This document shows positions 18,077 to 27,306 of a stretch of 64,000 nt of DNA, in pieces. The stretch is from assembly GCF_902497775.2 (NCBI RefSeq), contig NZ_OZ024668.1:1387826-1451825 (forward strand), given 5' to 3'. The notes beneath the pieces were generated by a model. That model made no database searches. It was given only the letters and a program-made list of their open reading frames with translations, and was not told the origin of the DNA. The first letter of the stretch is position 1, and each line of letters begins with the position of its first letter. This DNA comes from Pseudomonas fluorescens. Its GTDB lineage: Bacteria > Pseudomonadota > Gammaproteobacteria > Pseudomonadales > Pseudomonadaceae. Made by a program: the position numbers and the translations under genes.

Positions 18077-18797
18077 TCAGGTTGCCGGCGTGCAGCCCGC
18101 ATTCCTTTTGAGTGGCTTCCTCCCACCACCAGCGGCCTTCGCGTTCGTGCTGGTTCGGCAGTACCGGGCGGGTGCAGGGTTCGCAGCCGATGCTGATGAA
18201 GCCGCGCTCGTGCAGGCTGTTGTACGGCAGCTCGAGCATGCGGATGTAACCCCAGACTTCTTCGCTGCTCATCTGCGCCAGCGGGTTGAACTTGTACAGG
18301 GTGTGCTCGGGGGTGGAGAAGGCGCTGTCGATTTCCAGCGCGGCCACCTGGCTGCGGGTGCCCGGGCTCTGGTCGCGGCGCTGGCCGGTGGCCCAGGCGC
18401 TGACCGTGCTCAGTTTGCGCCGCAGCGGTTCGATCTTGCGGATGCCGCAGCACTCGCCATGGCCGTCCTTGTAGAAGCTGAACAGGCCTTTTTCTTTGAC
18501 CAGCGGCTCAAGCTTGCTGTGGTCGGGGGAGAGGATCTCGATCGGCAGCTTGTACTGTTCGCGCACCTGGTCGATGAACCGGTAGGTTTCCGGGTGCAGG
18601 CGACCGGTGTCGAGGCTGAACACCTTGACGTTCTTGTTCAGCTTCCAGGCCATGTCCACCAGCACCACATCCTCGGCGCCGCTGAAGGAAATCCACAGGT
18701 CATCGCCAAAGTGCTCGAAGGCCAGCTTGAGGATGTCTTGCGGGGACTTGTTGGCGTAGGTCGCGGCCAGGGCGGCGACGTCGAAGGGTTGGCTCAT
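18063..18797 (-). CDS. cysH: CysH: assimilatory adenylyl-sulfate (APS) reductase
   Basis: A 244-residue cytosolic enzyme that reduces APS to sulfite with thioredoxin. It shows [15 protein letters not shown] (the PP-loop-like start), [12 protein letters not shown] and [11 protein letters not shown]. The four iron-sulfur cysteines are in ECCGIRK and GCEPCTRP, and the catalytic cysteine is in KECGLH at the C-terminus. The CC and CxxC pairs mark it as an APS rather than a PAPS reductase. The chosen start MSQPFD matches P. aeruginosa and has GGAAG upstream; an in-frame ATG 18 bases earlier is weaker. Its stop overlaps the 3' end of the kinase gene by 14 bases. Confidence 0.95.
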   Translation of the reverse strand: MSQPFDVAALAATYANKSPQDILKLAFEHFGDDLWISFSGAEDVVLVDMAWKLNKNVKVFSLDTGRLHPETYRFIDQVREQYKLPIEILSPDHSKLEPLVKEKGLFSFYKDGHGECCGIRKIEPLRRKLSTVSAWATGQRRDQSPGTRSQVAALEIDSAFSTPEHTLYKFNPLAQMSSEEVWGYIRMLELPYNSLHERGFISIGCEPCTRPVLPNQHEREGRWWWEEATQKECGLHAGNLITKG

Positions 18798-18926
18798 CAG
18801 GCGGCTTCCGGTCATTGAATGGCGCTTGGCGCTCGTAATACCCTGATCTTAACAAAAATTGCCGGGGTAGACGCCGCGCATGTAGAGTGCGGCTTCCCAT
18901 TTTTGGCGTTGTTCGAGGAGTGTGCT

Positions 18927-19544
18927 GTGGAAATTGCCTGTCTCGACCTGGAAGGCGTATTGGTCCCGGAAATCTGGATCGCCTTTGCGGAAAAAACCGG
19001 AATCGAATCGCTGCGGGCCACCACCCGTGACATTCCTGATTACGACGTGCTGATGAAACAGCGCCTGCGCATCCTCGATGAGCACGGCCTGAAGCTTTCC
19101 GATATCCAGGCGGTGATCGCCACGCTCAAGCCGCTGGACGGCGCCATCGAGTTCGTCGACTGGCTGCGCGAGCGCTTCCAGGTGGTGATCCTTTCCGACA
19201 CCTTCTACGAATTCTCCCAGCCGCTGATGCGCCAGCTGGGCTTCCCGACGCTGTTGTGCCATCGCCTGATCACCGACGAAAACGACCGGGTGACCGGCTA
19301 CCAGCTGCGCCAGAAAGATCCCAAGCGCCAGTCGGTGCTGGCCTTCAAGAGCCTGTACTACCGGGTGATTGCCGCAGGCGATTCGTACAACGACACCACC
19401 ATGCTTGGCGAGGCAGATGCCGGGATTCTGTTCCATGCCCCGCAGAACGTGATTCGCGAGTTTCCGCAGTTCCCGGCGGTGCATGATTTTACGGCGTTGA
19501 AGCAGGAGTTCATCAAGGCTTCGAAGCGGTCGTTGAGCCTGTAG
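18927..19544 (+). CDS. thrH: ThrH: phosphoserine phosphatase / homoserine kinase-type phosphotransferase
   Basis: A 205-residue HAD-superfamily enzyme that dephosphorylates phosphoserine and can transfer the phosphate to homoserine in P. aeruginosa. Motif I is LDLEG with D7 and E9, motif II is ILSDTF with S90, the lysine is in QKDPKRQ, and motif IV is AAGDSYNDTTM with D152 and D156. The start is GTG at 18927 with GAGGAG seven bases upstream. The sequence is nearly identical over its length to P. aeruginosa ThrH as I recall it. It is divergent from cysH, with a 129-base promoter region between them. Confidence 0.93.
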   Translation: MEIACLDLEGVLVPEIWIAFAEKTGIESLRATTRDIPDYDVLMKQRLRILDEHGLKLSDIQAVIATLKPLDGAIEFVDWLRERFQVVILSDTFYEFSQPLMRQLGFPTLLCHRLITDENDRVTGYQLRQKDPKRQSVLAFKSLYYRVIAAGDSYNDTTMLGEADAGILFHAPQNVIREFPQFPAVHDFTALKQEFIKASKRSLSL

Positions 19545-19549
19545 GGTCT

Positions 19550-19584
19550 CATCGCGGTGCGACGCCTCGACTTGCCCCGCGATG
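19550..19584. repeat. REP palindrome variant
   Basis: CATCGCGG and CCGCGATG form the ends, with a diverged centre (GCCTCGACTTG). It lies between the convergent thrH and pabB genes. Confidence 0.7.
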
Positions 19585-19588
19585 CTTT

Positions 19589-20932
19589 TCAGAGGCTTTG
19601 CAAGGTCTCGAGCAACACCTTGACCTTGGTGATCGACTCGTCGTACTCCGCCTGGCAGTCCGAGTCCGCCACCACCGCGCCACCGCCCCAACAGCACACC
19701 TGGCCGTCCTTGACCAGCAGGCTGCGGATGGCGATCGAGCTGTCCATCTCGCCGCGTACATCCACATACAGCAGTGACCCGCAGTACAGCGCCCGGCGGC
19801 TGGGTTCCAGTTCGTCGATGATCTGCATGGCGCGGATTTTCGGTGCGCCGGTGATCGAGCCGCCGGGGAAGCTGTCGGCGATCAGGTCCAGGGCGTCCTT
19901 GCCGGCCGCCAGGCGCCCGGTGACGCTGCTGACCAGGTGATGGACGTTGGGGTAGCTCTCCAGGCTGAACAGCTCCGGGACCTTCACCGAGCCGACTTCG
20001 CAGGTACGCCCGAGGTCGTTGCGCAGCAGGTCGACGATCATCAGGTTCTCGGCGCGATCCTTGCTGCTGGCCAGCAGTTCGGCGGCGTTGCGTGCATCTT
20101 CGTCAGCATCACTGCTGCGCGGACGAGTGCCCTTGATCGGCCGGGTCTCCACCTGGCCATTGCTGACCTGGATGAAACGTTCCGGCGAGAAGCTCAGCAG
20201 TGCGCTGCCATCGGCCAGCAACTGGAACCCCGAGTATGGCGTCGGGCACGCCTGGCGCAGGGCCTGGTAGGCGCGCCAGGGGTCGCCCTGGCAGGGTGCG
20301 CGAAAGCGCTGGGTGAGGTTGATCTGGTAGCAGTCGCCGGCATGGATGTACTGCTGCACCCGATCGAACGCCTGCTGGTAGCGTTGTGCGCTGATATCGC
20401 CGCGCATTGGCGCTTGCAGGGCGAAGCGGGCGGTGTCGGTAGCTGGCGGCGCCTCGAACAGCGCGATCAGGCGCTGGCGCTCGGCTTCTGCCAGGCTCGG
20501 ATGAAACAGCAGCTGGCTGCGTTGCAGGCGATGATCGCTGATCAGCGCCCAGGCATACAGGCCAAGGCTGGCATCGGCCAGGCCCAGGTCATCGACGGCG
20601 ATGCTCGGCAGTTGCTCCAGACGCCGGCCAAAGTCGTAACTCAGATAGCCGATCAGGCCGCCGGCAAACGGCAACTCGATGCCCTCCGGTACCTGCGCCT
20701 GGCCTAGCTGCACCAGGCTGCTGCGCAGGCGCTGCAGGTAGGCACTGCCGCTCTCATCCACAGCGGGCGCCAAGGTCTGTAGCGGCCAGGCGCTGAGCAG
20801 GTCAAAACGACCGCGCTCGGCGGTCGGTCTGGCGCTGTCGAGCAGCACGGCGCCTGGCGCCTTGCGGATACGTGCAAAGTAGGCCGCAGGGTCGGGCTGG
20901 TAGGGCAGGGGGTGGAGCGTACAGGTCGGCAT
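19589..20932 (-). CDS. pabB: PabB: aminodeoxychorismate synthase component I
   Basis: A 447-residue chorismate-utilising enzyme that aminates chorismate to 4-amino-4-deoxychorismate for folate synthesis, with a separate glutaminase subunit. The conserved C-terminal domain shows PIKGTRPR, KDRAENLMIVDLLRNDLGR, the Mg-binding SFPGGSITGAPK and the final GGGAVVADS. The KGT/R and the shorter N-terminal domain favour PabB over TrpE, and its place next to cysH and thrH fits the P. aeruginosa gene order. No partner gene is adjacent. It probably has its own promoter in the 120 bases upstream. Confidence 0.92.
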   Translation of the reverse strand: MPTCTLHPLPYQPDPAAYFARIRKAPGAVLLDSARPTAERGRFDLLSAWPLQTLAPAVDESGSAYLQRLRSSLVQLGQAQVPEGIELPFAGGLIGYLSYDFGRRLEQLPSIAVDDLGLADASLGLYAWALISDHRLQRSQLLFHPSLAEAERQRLIALFEAPPATDTARFALQAPMRGDISAQRYQQAFDRVQQYIHAGDCYQINLTQRFRAPCQGDPWRAYQALRQACPTPYSGFQLLADGSALLSFSPERFIQVSNGQVETRPIKGTRPRSSDADEDARNAAELLASSKDRAENLMIVDLLRNDLGRTCEVGSVKVPELFSLESYPNVHHLVSSVTGRLAAGKDALDLIADSFPGGSITGAPKIRAMQIIDELEPSRRALYCGSLLYVDVRGEMDSSIAIRSLLVKDGQVCCWGGGAVVADSDCQAEYDESITKVKVLLETLQSL

Positions 20933-21020
20933 GCAAGTAACAGCTATGAATGCGGGGAGGCGATTGTAGTCCTCTGTAGGAAATGCTCCTAGCGCTGACT
21001 ACGTCATTGAGTCTCCAGCC

Positions 21021-21045
21021 CGCGTCAGCCGGGCAGGCTGACGCG
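21021..21045. other. Perfect 10-bp stem hairpin downstream of the ATP-grasp gene
   Basis: CGCGTCAGCC pairs with GGCTGACGCG over the loop GGGCA. It has no T run on either strand. It lies 15 bases past the end of the three-gene operon and may protect its 3' end. Confidence 0.5.
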
Positions 21046-21059
21046 AACAGGATGTTGAC

Positions 21060-22037
21060 TCAGCTCGGCACGTGGCCGAACAGCTCCTGGGCGAAGCGCA
21101 CGCGCTCTTCGGCGCTTTCCTGGCGGCCGTCTTTGGCCAGTTGCTCCAGGTGCGCCTCGACCGCGTGGGTACGCAGGGTCAGGCCGCAGTCGTTGGCGAT
21201 CTGGATGTTCAGGCCAGGGCGGGCGTTAAGCTCGAGGATCAACGGGCCCTTGTCCTGGTCCAGCACCATGTCGACACCGATGTAGCCCAGGCCGCACAGC
21301 TCATAGCAGCCGGCAGCGAGCTTCATGAAGCCGTCCCAGTTCGGCAGTTGCACGCCGTCCACCGCGTTGGTGGTGTCCGGGTGCTTGCTGATGATGTTGT
21401 TCAGCCAGGTGCCGCGCAGGGTCACGCCGGTGGCAAGGTCGACGCCGACGCCGATGGCGCCCTGGTGCAGGTTAGCCTTGCCGCCGGACTGGCGGGTCGG
21501 CAAACGCAGCATGGCCATGACCGGGTAGCCCATCAGCACGATGATGCGGATGTCCGGCACGCCTTCGTAGCTGATGCTCTTGAAGATCTGGTCCGGGGTG
21601 ACCCGGTACTCGATCAGCGCGCGGTCGCGGTGACCGCCCAGGGAGTAGAGGCCTGTGAGGATACTGGAGATCTGGTGCTCGATTTCTTCGTGGCTGATGA
21701 TCTTGCCCGAGACCGTGCGGTAACGGTCTTCGAAGCGATCGGCAACCACCAGGATGCCATCACCGCCGGCACCCTGGGCAGGTTTGACGACGAAGTCGCT
21801 ACGCCCGCCGATGATTTCCCCGAGCTTGTCGATCTCTTTCTCGGTGGAGATGATCCCGTACATTTCCGGCACATGGATGCCGGCCTGGATCGCACGCTCC
21901 TTGGTGATGATCTTGTCGTCGACGATCGGGTACAAGTGGCGCTTGTTGTACTTGAGGACGTAGTCCGCATTGCGCCGGTTGATACCCATGATGCCCCGGG
22001 CCTCCAGGGCTTTCCAGGTTTTCCAGAGACCGAACAT
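21060..22037 (-). CDS. Alpha-L-glutamate ligase-like ATP-grasp protein (RimK-related)
   Basis: A 325-residue cytosolic ATP-grasp enzyme. Motifs are FVVKPAQGAGGDGILV (phosphate-binding loop), the RxxR-containing PDIRIIVLMGYPVMAMLRL and the metal site ILELNARPGLNIQIAN. ATP-grasp ligases of the RimK group join glutamate or another amino acid to a carboxyl group; the acceptor here is unknown. The start overlaps the stop of the membrane-protein gene (TGATG), so it is translationally coupled and last in a three-gene operon with a retropepsin-like protein and a transglutaminase-like membrane protein. The operon as a unit implies a shared task. Confidence 0.85.
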   Translation of the reverse strand: MFGLWKTWKALEARGIMGINRRNADYVLKYNKRHLYPIVDDKIITKERAIQAGIHVPEMYGIISTEKEIDKLGEIIGGRSDFVVKPAQGAGGDGILVVADRFEDRYRTVSGKIISHEEIEHQISSILTGLYSLGGHRDRALIEYRVTPDQIFKSISYEGVPDIRIIVLMGYPVMAMLRLPTRQSGGKANLHQGAIGVGVDLATGVTLRGTWLNNIISKHPDTTNAVDGVQLPNWDGFMKLAAGCYELCGLGYIGVDMVLDQDKGPLILELNARPGLNIQIANDCGLTLRTHAVEAHLEQLAKDGRQESAEERVRFAQELFGHVPS

Positions 22038-23569
22038 CAGGCGTCAGCCTTCACGAAAGCCTTGAAACGCACCAGCTCCGTCAGGCGGTAGCCGCGGTAG
22101 CGACCCATCGCCAGCATGAAGCCGACCAGTACCAGCAACACTGCCGGGAAGGTGAAGACGAAGTACACCAGCTCCGGCACGCTCATCAGCAGGTGTGCGA
22201 GGGAAGCTGCGAACAGGGTGCCGATCGCCACTTTCATGGCATGGCCACCGCCACGCTCTTCCCAGGTGATCGACAGGCGTTCGATGGTCATGGTCAGGAT
22301 CACCATCGGGAACAGCGCTACCGACAGGCCGCGTTCCAGGCCCAGCTTGTGGCTGAACAGGCTGATGGCGGCGATCAGCACCACGACGAAGGTCAGCACC
22401 ACCGACAGGCGCGGCAGCATCTGCAATTTCAGGTGTTCAAGGTAGGAGCGTAGTGACAAGCCGAGCGCGGTAATCACCGTGAACAGGATGATGCCGAAGC
22501 CCAGTTGGGTTTCGCGGAAGGCCAGGGCGATCAGTACCGGGGTGAAGGTACCCAGGGTCTGGATGCCGATCAGGTTGCGCAGTACCAGGATCACCAGCAC
22601 GCCGATCGGGATCATCACCATGATCATGAAGGTCTGCTGGGTCTGCAGCGGCAGGCCGTACAGCGAGTATTCGAGGAAGTCCGCGTCGGTGTTCTCGTCG
22701 GTCAGCTTGGCCAGGCGAATGGCGTTCATTTCGCTGTTGTTGAGGCTGAAGCTGACGTTGGCTTTCTTGCCGCCGTCGACGGTGATCAGGTTGTCATCAC
22801 CGGTCCACCACAGCAGGCGGTCGGCTGGCAGGCCTTGCTCACCGGTGTCCGGGTTGAAGTACAGCCAGTCGGTGCCGTTGAAGCTGCGCAGCCACAGTTC
22901 CGGGGTTTGCGGTTGGTCGGCAACCAGGCGGATGGTGTGGACTTTCTCGATCGGTACGTGGGCAATCGACAGCAGCAGGTCGATGACCTTGGCCTTGTTC
23001 AGCGACGAGGTGTCGCCGGCCAGCAGCAGCTTGACGTTGTCGTCGTTGAGGTTGTTGACCCGCTTGATGGTCTCGCCGACAAAGGTTTCGACGTCGGCCG
23101 AGTGCTGGCGAATAGGTGCCATCAGGGCTTCGGCAGCGATCTTCTCGGGGCCTTCCACCGCCAGGCTGTCACGGAAGGTCGGGCCTTTGATCTTGGCCTT
23201 TTCGGTGCTGTAGCGCTTGGTCAGCACCAGACGGTAGTAGAGGGTCTGGTTACCGCTGGCGCGGCGCGCCGACCAGGTCACCTTGCGGTTACCGTCAACG
23301 CGGTTGACGCTGACGCCGTAGTTGTTGGAGATGAAGCTCTCGTTGAGGCTCACATAGTCGCGGCTCAGCGGCGGCACGAACATCTGCACCTTGACCGGAT
23401 CCTTGGGGCTGGCGACGAACTCGACCTTGGCGTCGATGTTCCACAGGTCATCGGTTTCATCCTCGGTCACCGGAATGCCGAGAAAGAAGATCTGATAGGC
23501 CGTGACCAGGATGCCCAGTAGCACCAGGACGGTAATCAGGACTTTCAGATGGAGGGTAAGAGAGCGCAT
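22037..23569 (-). CDS. Membrane protein with inactive transglutaminase-like domain and seven helices (UUP1 family)
   Basis: A 510-residue inner-membrane protein. One helix near residues 8-30 (VLITVLVLLGILV) anchors a periplasmic region of about 270 residues, and the C-terminal part from about 315 has some seven helices (MVMIPIGVLVILVLRNLIG and later). The periplasmic part fits the transglutaminase-like fold, but I see no clear Cys-His-Asp triad, as expected for the inactive family. It lies between a retropepsin-like gene (five-base gap) and an ATP-grasp ligase gene (one-base overlap). It may act as the membrane hub of that system. Confidence 0.85.
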   Translation of the reverse strand: MRSLTLHLKVLITVLVLLGILVTAYQIFFLGIPVTEDETDDLWNIDAKVEFVASPKDPVKVQMFVPPLSRDYVSLNESFISNNYGVSVNRVDGNRKVTWSARRASGNQTLYYRLVLTKRYSTEKAKIKGPTFRDSLAVEGPEKIAAEALMAPIRQHSADVETFVGETIKRVNNLNDDNVKLLLAGDTSSLNKAKVIDLLLSIAHVPIEKVHTIRLVADQPQTPELWLRSFNGTDWLYFNPDTGEQGLPADRLLWWTGDDNLITVDGGKKANVSFSLNNSEMNAIRLAKLTDENTDADFLEYSLYGLPLQTQQTFMIMVMIPIGVLVILVLRNLIGIQTLGTFTPVLIALAFRETQLGFGIILFTVITALGLSLRSYLEHLKLQMLPRLSVVLTFVVVLIAAISLFSHKLGLERGLSVALFPMVILTMTIERLSITWEERGGGHAMKVAIGTLFAASLAHLLMSVPELVYFVFTFPAVLLVLVGFMLAMGRYRGYRLTELVRFKAFVKADA

Positions 23570-23574
23570 CAGGA

Positions 23575-24111
23575 TTACTCTGCGGTGTGAGCGTCAGTGG
23601 CGCAGGCGGGTTTGCCGGCAGCGTATTTAAGGCTTGGATCGACCAGCGCGTCGAAGTGCTTGAGGGCCTCGGAACCGATCAGCAGCGGATACTGGAACGC
23701 GCTGCGGTCGGTCAGGTTCACTTCGATGCTGCGCAGGGCCGTACCCATGCAGATGTTCATGGCAATCACCGGGCGGGCGGTATAGGCCTTGCCTTCGTCC
23801 GGGTCGTAATCACCGGCGCGTCGCTTGATCTTGCTGACGCGGGCCAATGGTCGTTCTATCGGATGCGAATGGGCAGCGTCAATTGCCAGGTAGAAGCGTA
23901 CCCAGGATTCACCGTTGCGCTTGAAGCGCTTGATGTCGCGGGCACTGAGCGAGGCGGTCTTGGCCCCGGTGTCGAGTTTGGCCGCCACTTCCAGGTCGAT
24001 ATCGGCCAGGCGGGCGTATTCATTAAGGCCGTACACGGTCTTTTCCGCCGCCTGGCCAAGGGCCGGCAACAGACAGAGGCTGAACAACAGTGGGAGGGGC
24101 GTAAGTCTCAT
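23575..24111 (-). CDS. Secreted retropepsin-like aspartic protease family protein (PF05618)
   Basis: A 178-residue protein with a signal peptide ending GQAAEK, so it should be periplasmic. The active-site motif is LDTGAKTASLSA with D47-T48-G49, as in retroviral-type aspartic proteases, where two monomers each supply one DTG. The family was formerly annotated as ATP-dependent zinc protease, for which the sequence gives no support. The start MRLTPLP has AGGA upstream; the longer frame runs into the promoter region. It is the first gene of the operon with the membrane protein and the ATP-grasp ligase. The substrate is unknown. Confidence 0.82.
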   Translation of the reverse strand: MRLTPLPLLFSLCLLPALGQAAEKTVYGLNEYARLADIDLEVAAKLDTGAKTASLSARDIKRFKRNGESWVRFYLAIDAAHSHPIERPLARVSKIKRRAGDYDPDEGKAYTARPVIAMNICMGTALRSIEVNLTDRSAFQYPLLIGSEALKHFDALVDPSLKYAAGKPACATDAHTAE

Positions 24112-24319
24112 AAATCCTGGCGCGGTGCTGTGCGATGTTCGGGTCAAGGCCACTGGCAGTACTGCGCAAGCTTCCTCGTTAACCTGCCACCTGCATAAAC
24201 AGATGACAGACACACTATTCGTGCCCCGTCGGGAGGCGCGGCATTCTATCACGCTGGTGTGCTGGCGCCAGCGGCTGCACTCAGACAACAGCGGGGGCCT
24301 TGAAGTTCGTTCTTAGACG

Positions 24320-24331
24320 ATTGTCGACAAT
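24320..24331. promoter_or_regulatory. GntR operator candidate O1 (ATTGTCGACAAT)
   Basis: A perfect 12-bp palindrome upstream of the putative promoter. TTGTCGACAA fits the FadR-subfamily pattern of GT-N(0-2)-AC half sites. The related site at 24394-24404 is 73 bases away centre to centre, close to seven helical turns. Confidence 0.6.
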
Positions 24332-24344
24332 GTTCATTTTGTCT

Positions 24345-24373
24345 TTGACTATGCGTGCCAATTTGGCTAGTTT
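24345..24373 (+). promoter_or_regulatory. Sigma-70 promoter of the methylcitrate operon
   Basis: TTGACT (24345-24350) and TAGTTT (24368-24373) are separated by 17 bases. Transcription would start near 24380, about 25 bases before the regulator's start codon. Operator candidates flank it on both sides. Confidence 0.6.
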
Positions 24374-24393
24374 TGCCTTCATTGATTTATGAG

Positions 24394-24404
24394 GTGTCGA
24401 CAAT
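24394..24404. promoter_or_regulatory. GntR operator candidate O2 overlapping the ribosome site
   Basis: GTGTCGACAAT shares the TGTCGACA core with the upstream site. It ends at the base before the regulator's ATG, between GAGG and the start codon. Binding here would block the start of transcription or translation, giving autorepression. Confidence 0.55.
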
Positions 24405-25115
24405 ATGCTGGACACAGCCCAAGCCCCCGGCGCAGTGGCAGACGACAGCGAAACCCTCTCGGAAAACGTCTTCCGGCGTATCCAGGCGGCCATCGTCAAA
24501 GGCGAGATCGCCCCCGGCAGCAAGATTTCCGAGCCTGAGCTGGCGCGCACCTACGGCATCAGCCGCGGGCCGCTGCGCGAGGCGATCCACCGCCTGGAAG
24601 GCCAGCGCCTGCTGGTGCGCGTGCCCCATGTCGGGGCGCGGGTGGTGTCGCTCAGCCATGGCGAACTGATCGAGCTGTACGAGATTCGCGAGTCCCTCGA
24701 AGGCATGGCCTGCCGCCTGGCCGCCGAGCGTATGAGCGTAGCCGAGATCGACGAGCTGCGCCGGGTGCTCGACACCCATGAGCGCGACGCCACCTTCCAG
24801 GCCGGCCTCGGCTACTACCAGCAGGAAGGCGATTTCGACTTTCACTACCGGATCATCCAGGGCAGCGGCAACCGCACCCTGGTGCAGATGCTCTGCGGCG
24901 AGCTGTATCAACTGGTGCGCATGTACCGCATCCAGTTCTCGGCCACGCCCAACCGGCCACGCCAGGCGTTCGCCGAACACCACCGGATTCTCGATGCCAT
25001 TGCCGACCGTGACGGTGAACTGGCCGAGCTCTTGATGCGCCGCCACATCGGCGCCTCCAAACGCAACATCGAGCGTCACTATCTGGACGCTTCCAGCCCA
25101 CGAGGTGAGTCATGA
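24405..25115 (+). CDS. GntR-family (FadR subfamily) regulator of the methylcitrate operon
   Basis: A 236-residue repressor. The winged helix at about 20-85 has [23 protein letters not shown] and [21 protein letters not shown]. The C-terminal FCD-type helical domain carries metal/ligand residues in [12 protein letters not shown] and EHHRILDAI. It is the first gene of the operon and overlaps prpB by four bases (ATGA). In P. aeruginosa the equivalent gene heads the same cluster and its product represses it. The ligand is probably a methylcitrate-cycle intermediate, an inference from context. Twin TGTCGACA sites lie upstream. Confidence 0.9.
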   Translation: MLDTAQAPGAVADDSETLSENVFRRIQAAIVKGEIAPGSKISEPELARTYGISRGPLREAIHRLEGQRLLVRVPHVGARVVSLSHGELIELYEIRESLEGMACRLAAERMSVAEIDELRRVLDTHERDATFQAGLGYYQQEGDFDFHYRIIQGSGNRTLVQMLCGELYQLVRMYRIQFSATPNRPRQAFAEHHRILDAIADRDGELAELLMRRHIGASKRNIERHYLDASSPRGES

Positions 25116-26002
25116 GTCAGAAAAGCAGTCCCGGCCAGCGCTTTCGCGATGCAGTTGCCGCCGAACACCCGTTGCAGGTGGTCGGTGCGATCAATGCCAA
25201 CCACGCGCTGCTGGCCCAGCGTGCCGGTTTCAAGGCCATCTACCTGTCCGGTGGCGGTGTTGCCGCAGGCTCCCTGGGCCTGCCTGACCTGGGTATCAGC
25301 GGCCTGGACGACGTGCTGACCGACGTACGGCGCATCACCGATGTCTGCGACCTGCCGCTGCTGGTGGACGTCGATACCGGTTTCGGCTCCTCGGCGTTCA
25401 ACGTTGCGCGTACGGTCAAGTCGATGATCAAGTTCGGCGCTGCCGCCATCCATATCGAAGACCAGGTCGGCGCCAAGCGCTGCGGCCACCGCCCGAACAA
25501 GGAGATCGTCTCCCAGCAGGAGATGGTCGACCGCATCAAGGCCGCCGTTGACGCCCGTACCGACGACAGCTTCGTGATCATGGCGCGTACCGACGCCCTG
25601 GCCGTCGAAGGCCTGGAAGCGGCCCTGGACCGCGCTGCCGCCTGCATAGAAGCCGGCGCCGACATGGTCTTCCCGGAAGCCATCACCGAGCTTTCGATGT
25701 ACAAGACCTTCGCCGACCGGGTCAAAGCCCCGATCCTGGCCAACATCACCGAATTCGGCGCTACGCCGCTGTACACCACCGAAGAGCTGGCGTCGGTCGA
25801 TGTCTCGCTGGTGCTGTACCCGCTGTCGGCTTTCCGCGCCATGAACAAGGCCGCGGAAAACGTCTACACCGCGCTGCGTCGCGACGGCACCCAGAAAAAC
25901 GTCATCGACACCATGCAGACTCGCATGGAGCTGTACGACGCCATCAACTACCACGTGTTCGAGCAGAAGCTCGATGCACTGTTCGCCCAGAAAAAGGGCT
26001 GA
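25112..26002 (+). CDS. prpB: PrpB: 2-methylisocitrate lyase
   Basis: A 296-residue cytosolic enzyme that splits 2-methylisocitrate into pyruvate and succinate, the last step of the methylcitrate cycle. Family motifs are [18 protein letters not shown], the Mg site VDVDTGFG and the catalytic loop KRCGH at 122-126 with Cys124. [16 protein letters not shown] distinguishes it from isocitrate lyase. The start codon overlaps the regulator's stop (ATGA), so the two are coupled. A REP half-palindrome follows before prpC. Confidence 0.95.
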   Translation: MSQKSSPGQRFRDAVAAEHPLQVVGAINANHALLAQRAGFKAIYLSGGGVAAGSLGLPDLGISGLDDVLTDVRRITDVCDLPLLVDVDTGFGSSAFNVARTVKSMIKFGAAAIHIEDQVGAKRCGHRPNKEIVSQQEMVDRIKAAVDARTDDSFVIMARTDALAVEGLEAALDRAAACIEAGADMVFPEAITELSMYKTFADRVKAPILANITEFGATPLYTTEELASVDVSLVLYPLSAFRAMNKAAENVYTALRRDGTQKNVIDTMQTRMELYDAINYHVFEQKLDALFAQKKG

Positions 26003-26008
26003 GGTCCT

Positions 26009-26034
26009 CTGTAGGAGCGGGCTTGCCCCGCGAT
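26009..26034. repeat. Single REP palindrome between prpB and prpC
   Basis: TGTAGGAGCGGGCTTGCCCCGCGATC, one REP unit within a 74-base gap. It may tune message stability within the operon. Confidence 0.8.
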
Positions 26035-26076
26035 CAGCCTGAGATTCCATAACAAATTCAAGAAAGGAGAAAGACA

Positions 26077-27204
26077 ATGGCCGAAGCAAAAGTACTCAGT
26101 GGTGCCGGCCTGCGTGGTCAAGTGGCCGGGCAAACCGCACTGTCGACCGTGGGCCTGGCCGGAGCCGGCCTGACCTATCGTGGTTACGACGTGCGCGACC
26201 TGGCCGAGCACGCGCTGTTTGAAGAAGTCGCCTACCTGCTGCTGTACGGTGAGCTGCCGAGCAAGGCAGAGCTGGCCGAATACCAGCAAAAGCTGAAAAC
26301 CCTGCGTGACCTGCCGCAGGCGCTCAAGGAAGTGCTCGAGCGCATCCCCGCCGACGCCCACCCGATGGACGTGATGCGCACAGGTTGCTCGGTGCTGGGC
26401 ACCCTGGAGCCGGAACTGACCTTCGAGCAGCAGCACGACAAGACCGACCGCCTGCTGGCGCTGTTCCCGGCCGTGATGTGCTACTGGTATCGCTTCACCC
26501 ACCATGGCGTGCGCATCGACTGCACCAGCGATGAAGACACCATTGGCGGTCACTTCCTGCACCTGCTGCACGGCAAGAAGCCGAGCGAGTTGCACGTCAA
26601 GGTGATGAACGTCTCGCTGATCCTCTACGCCGAGCACGAATTCAACGCTTCGACCTTCACTGCCCGGGTCTGCGCCTCGACCCTGTCCGACCTGTACTCC
26701 TGCGTCACCGCCGCCATCGGCTCGCTGCGCGGCCCGCTGCATGGCGGTGCCAACGAAGCGGCGATGGAGCTGATTGAGCGCTTCCAGAGCCCGCAGGAAG
26801 CGGTCACCGAGTTGCTGCAGATGCTGGCGCGCAAGGACAAGATCATGGGCTTTGGCCATGCCATCTACAAAGAGTCCGATCCGCGTAACGAGGTGATCAA
26901 GGCCTGGTCGAAGAAGCTGGCCGATGAAGTGGGCGACAGCGTGCTGTACCCGGTGTCCGAAGCCATCGACAAGACCATGTGGGAGCAAAAGAAGCTGTTC
27001 CCCAACGCCGACTTCTACCATGCCTCGGCGTACCACTTCATGGGCATCCCGACCAAGCTGTTCACCCCGATCTTCGTCTGCTCGCGCCTGACCGGCTGGG
27101 CGGCGCATGTGTTCGAGCAGCGTGCCAACAACCGCATCATCCGCCCGAGCGCCGAGTACACCGGCGTCGAACAGCGCAAGTTCGTGCCAATCGAGCAACG
27201 CTGA
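26077..27204 (+). CDS. prpC: PrpC: 2-methylcitrate synthase
   Basis: A 375-residue citrate-synthase-family enzyme that condenses propionyl-CoA with oxaloacetate. The catalytic residues are in GPLHGGANEAAM, GFGHAIYKESDPR and the C-terminal PNADFYHASAYHFMGIP. Its length and the absence of the N-terminal NADH-binding domain of type II citrate synthase (about 430 residues) fit PrpC. AAAGGAG lies upstream of the start. It is the third gene of the operon. Confidence 0.94.
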   Translation: MAEAKVLSGAGLRGQVAGQTALSTVGLAGAGLTYRGYDVRDLAEHALFEEVAYLLLYGELPSKAELAEYQQKLKTLRDLPQALKEVLERIPADAHPMDVMRTGCSVLGTLEPELTFEQQHDKTDRLLALFPAVMCYWYRFTHHGVRIDCTSDEDTIGGHFLHLLHGKKPSELHVKVMNVSLILYAEHEFNASTFTARVCASTLSDLYSCVTAAIGSLRGPLHGGANEAAMELIERFQSPQEAVTELLQMLARKDKIMGFGHAIYKESDPRNEVIKAWSKKLADEVGDSVLYPVSEAIDKTMWEQKKLFPNADFYHASAYHFMGIPTKLFTPIFVCSRLTGWAAHVFEQRANNRIIRPSAEYTGVEQRKFVPIEQR

Positions 27205-27306
27205 GACTGGTGGGCAAACGGCTTACGCTCCCTTCCCGCTCCCACAGTAGCAAGAAGGGGCTAGTCGGATTGCCTCCCGACCCTACCGTGATTGAGTCCC
27301 TGTGCC

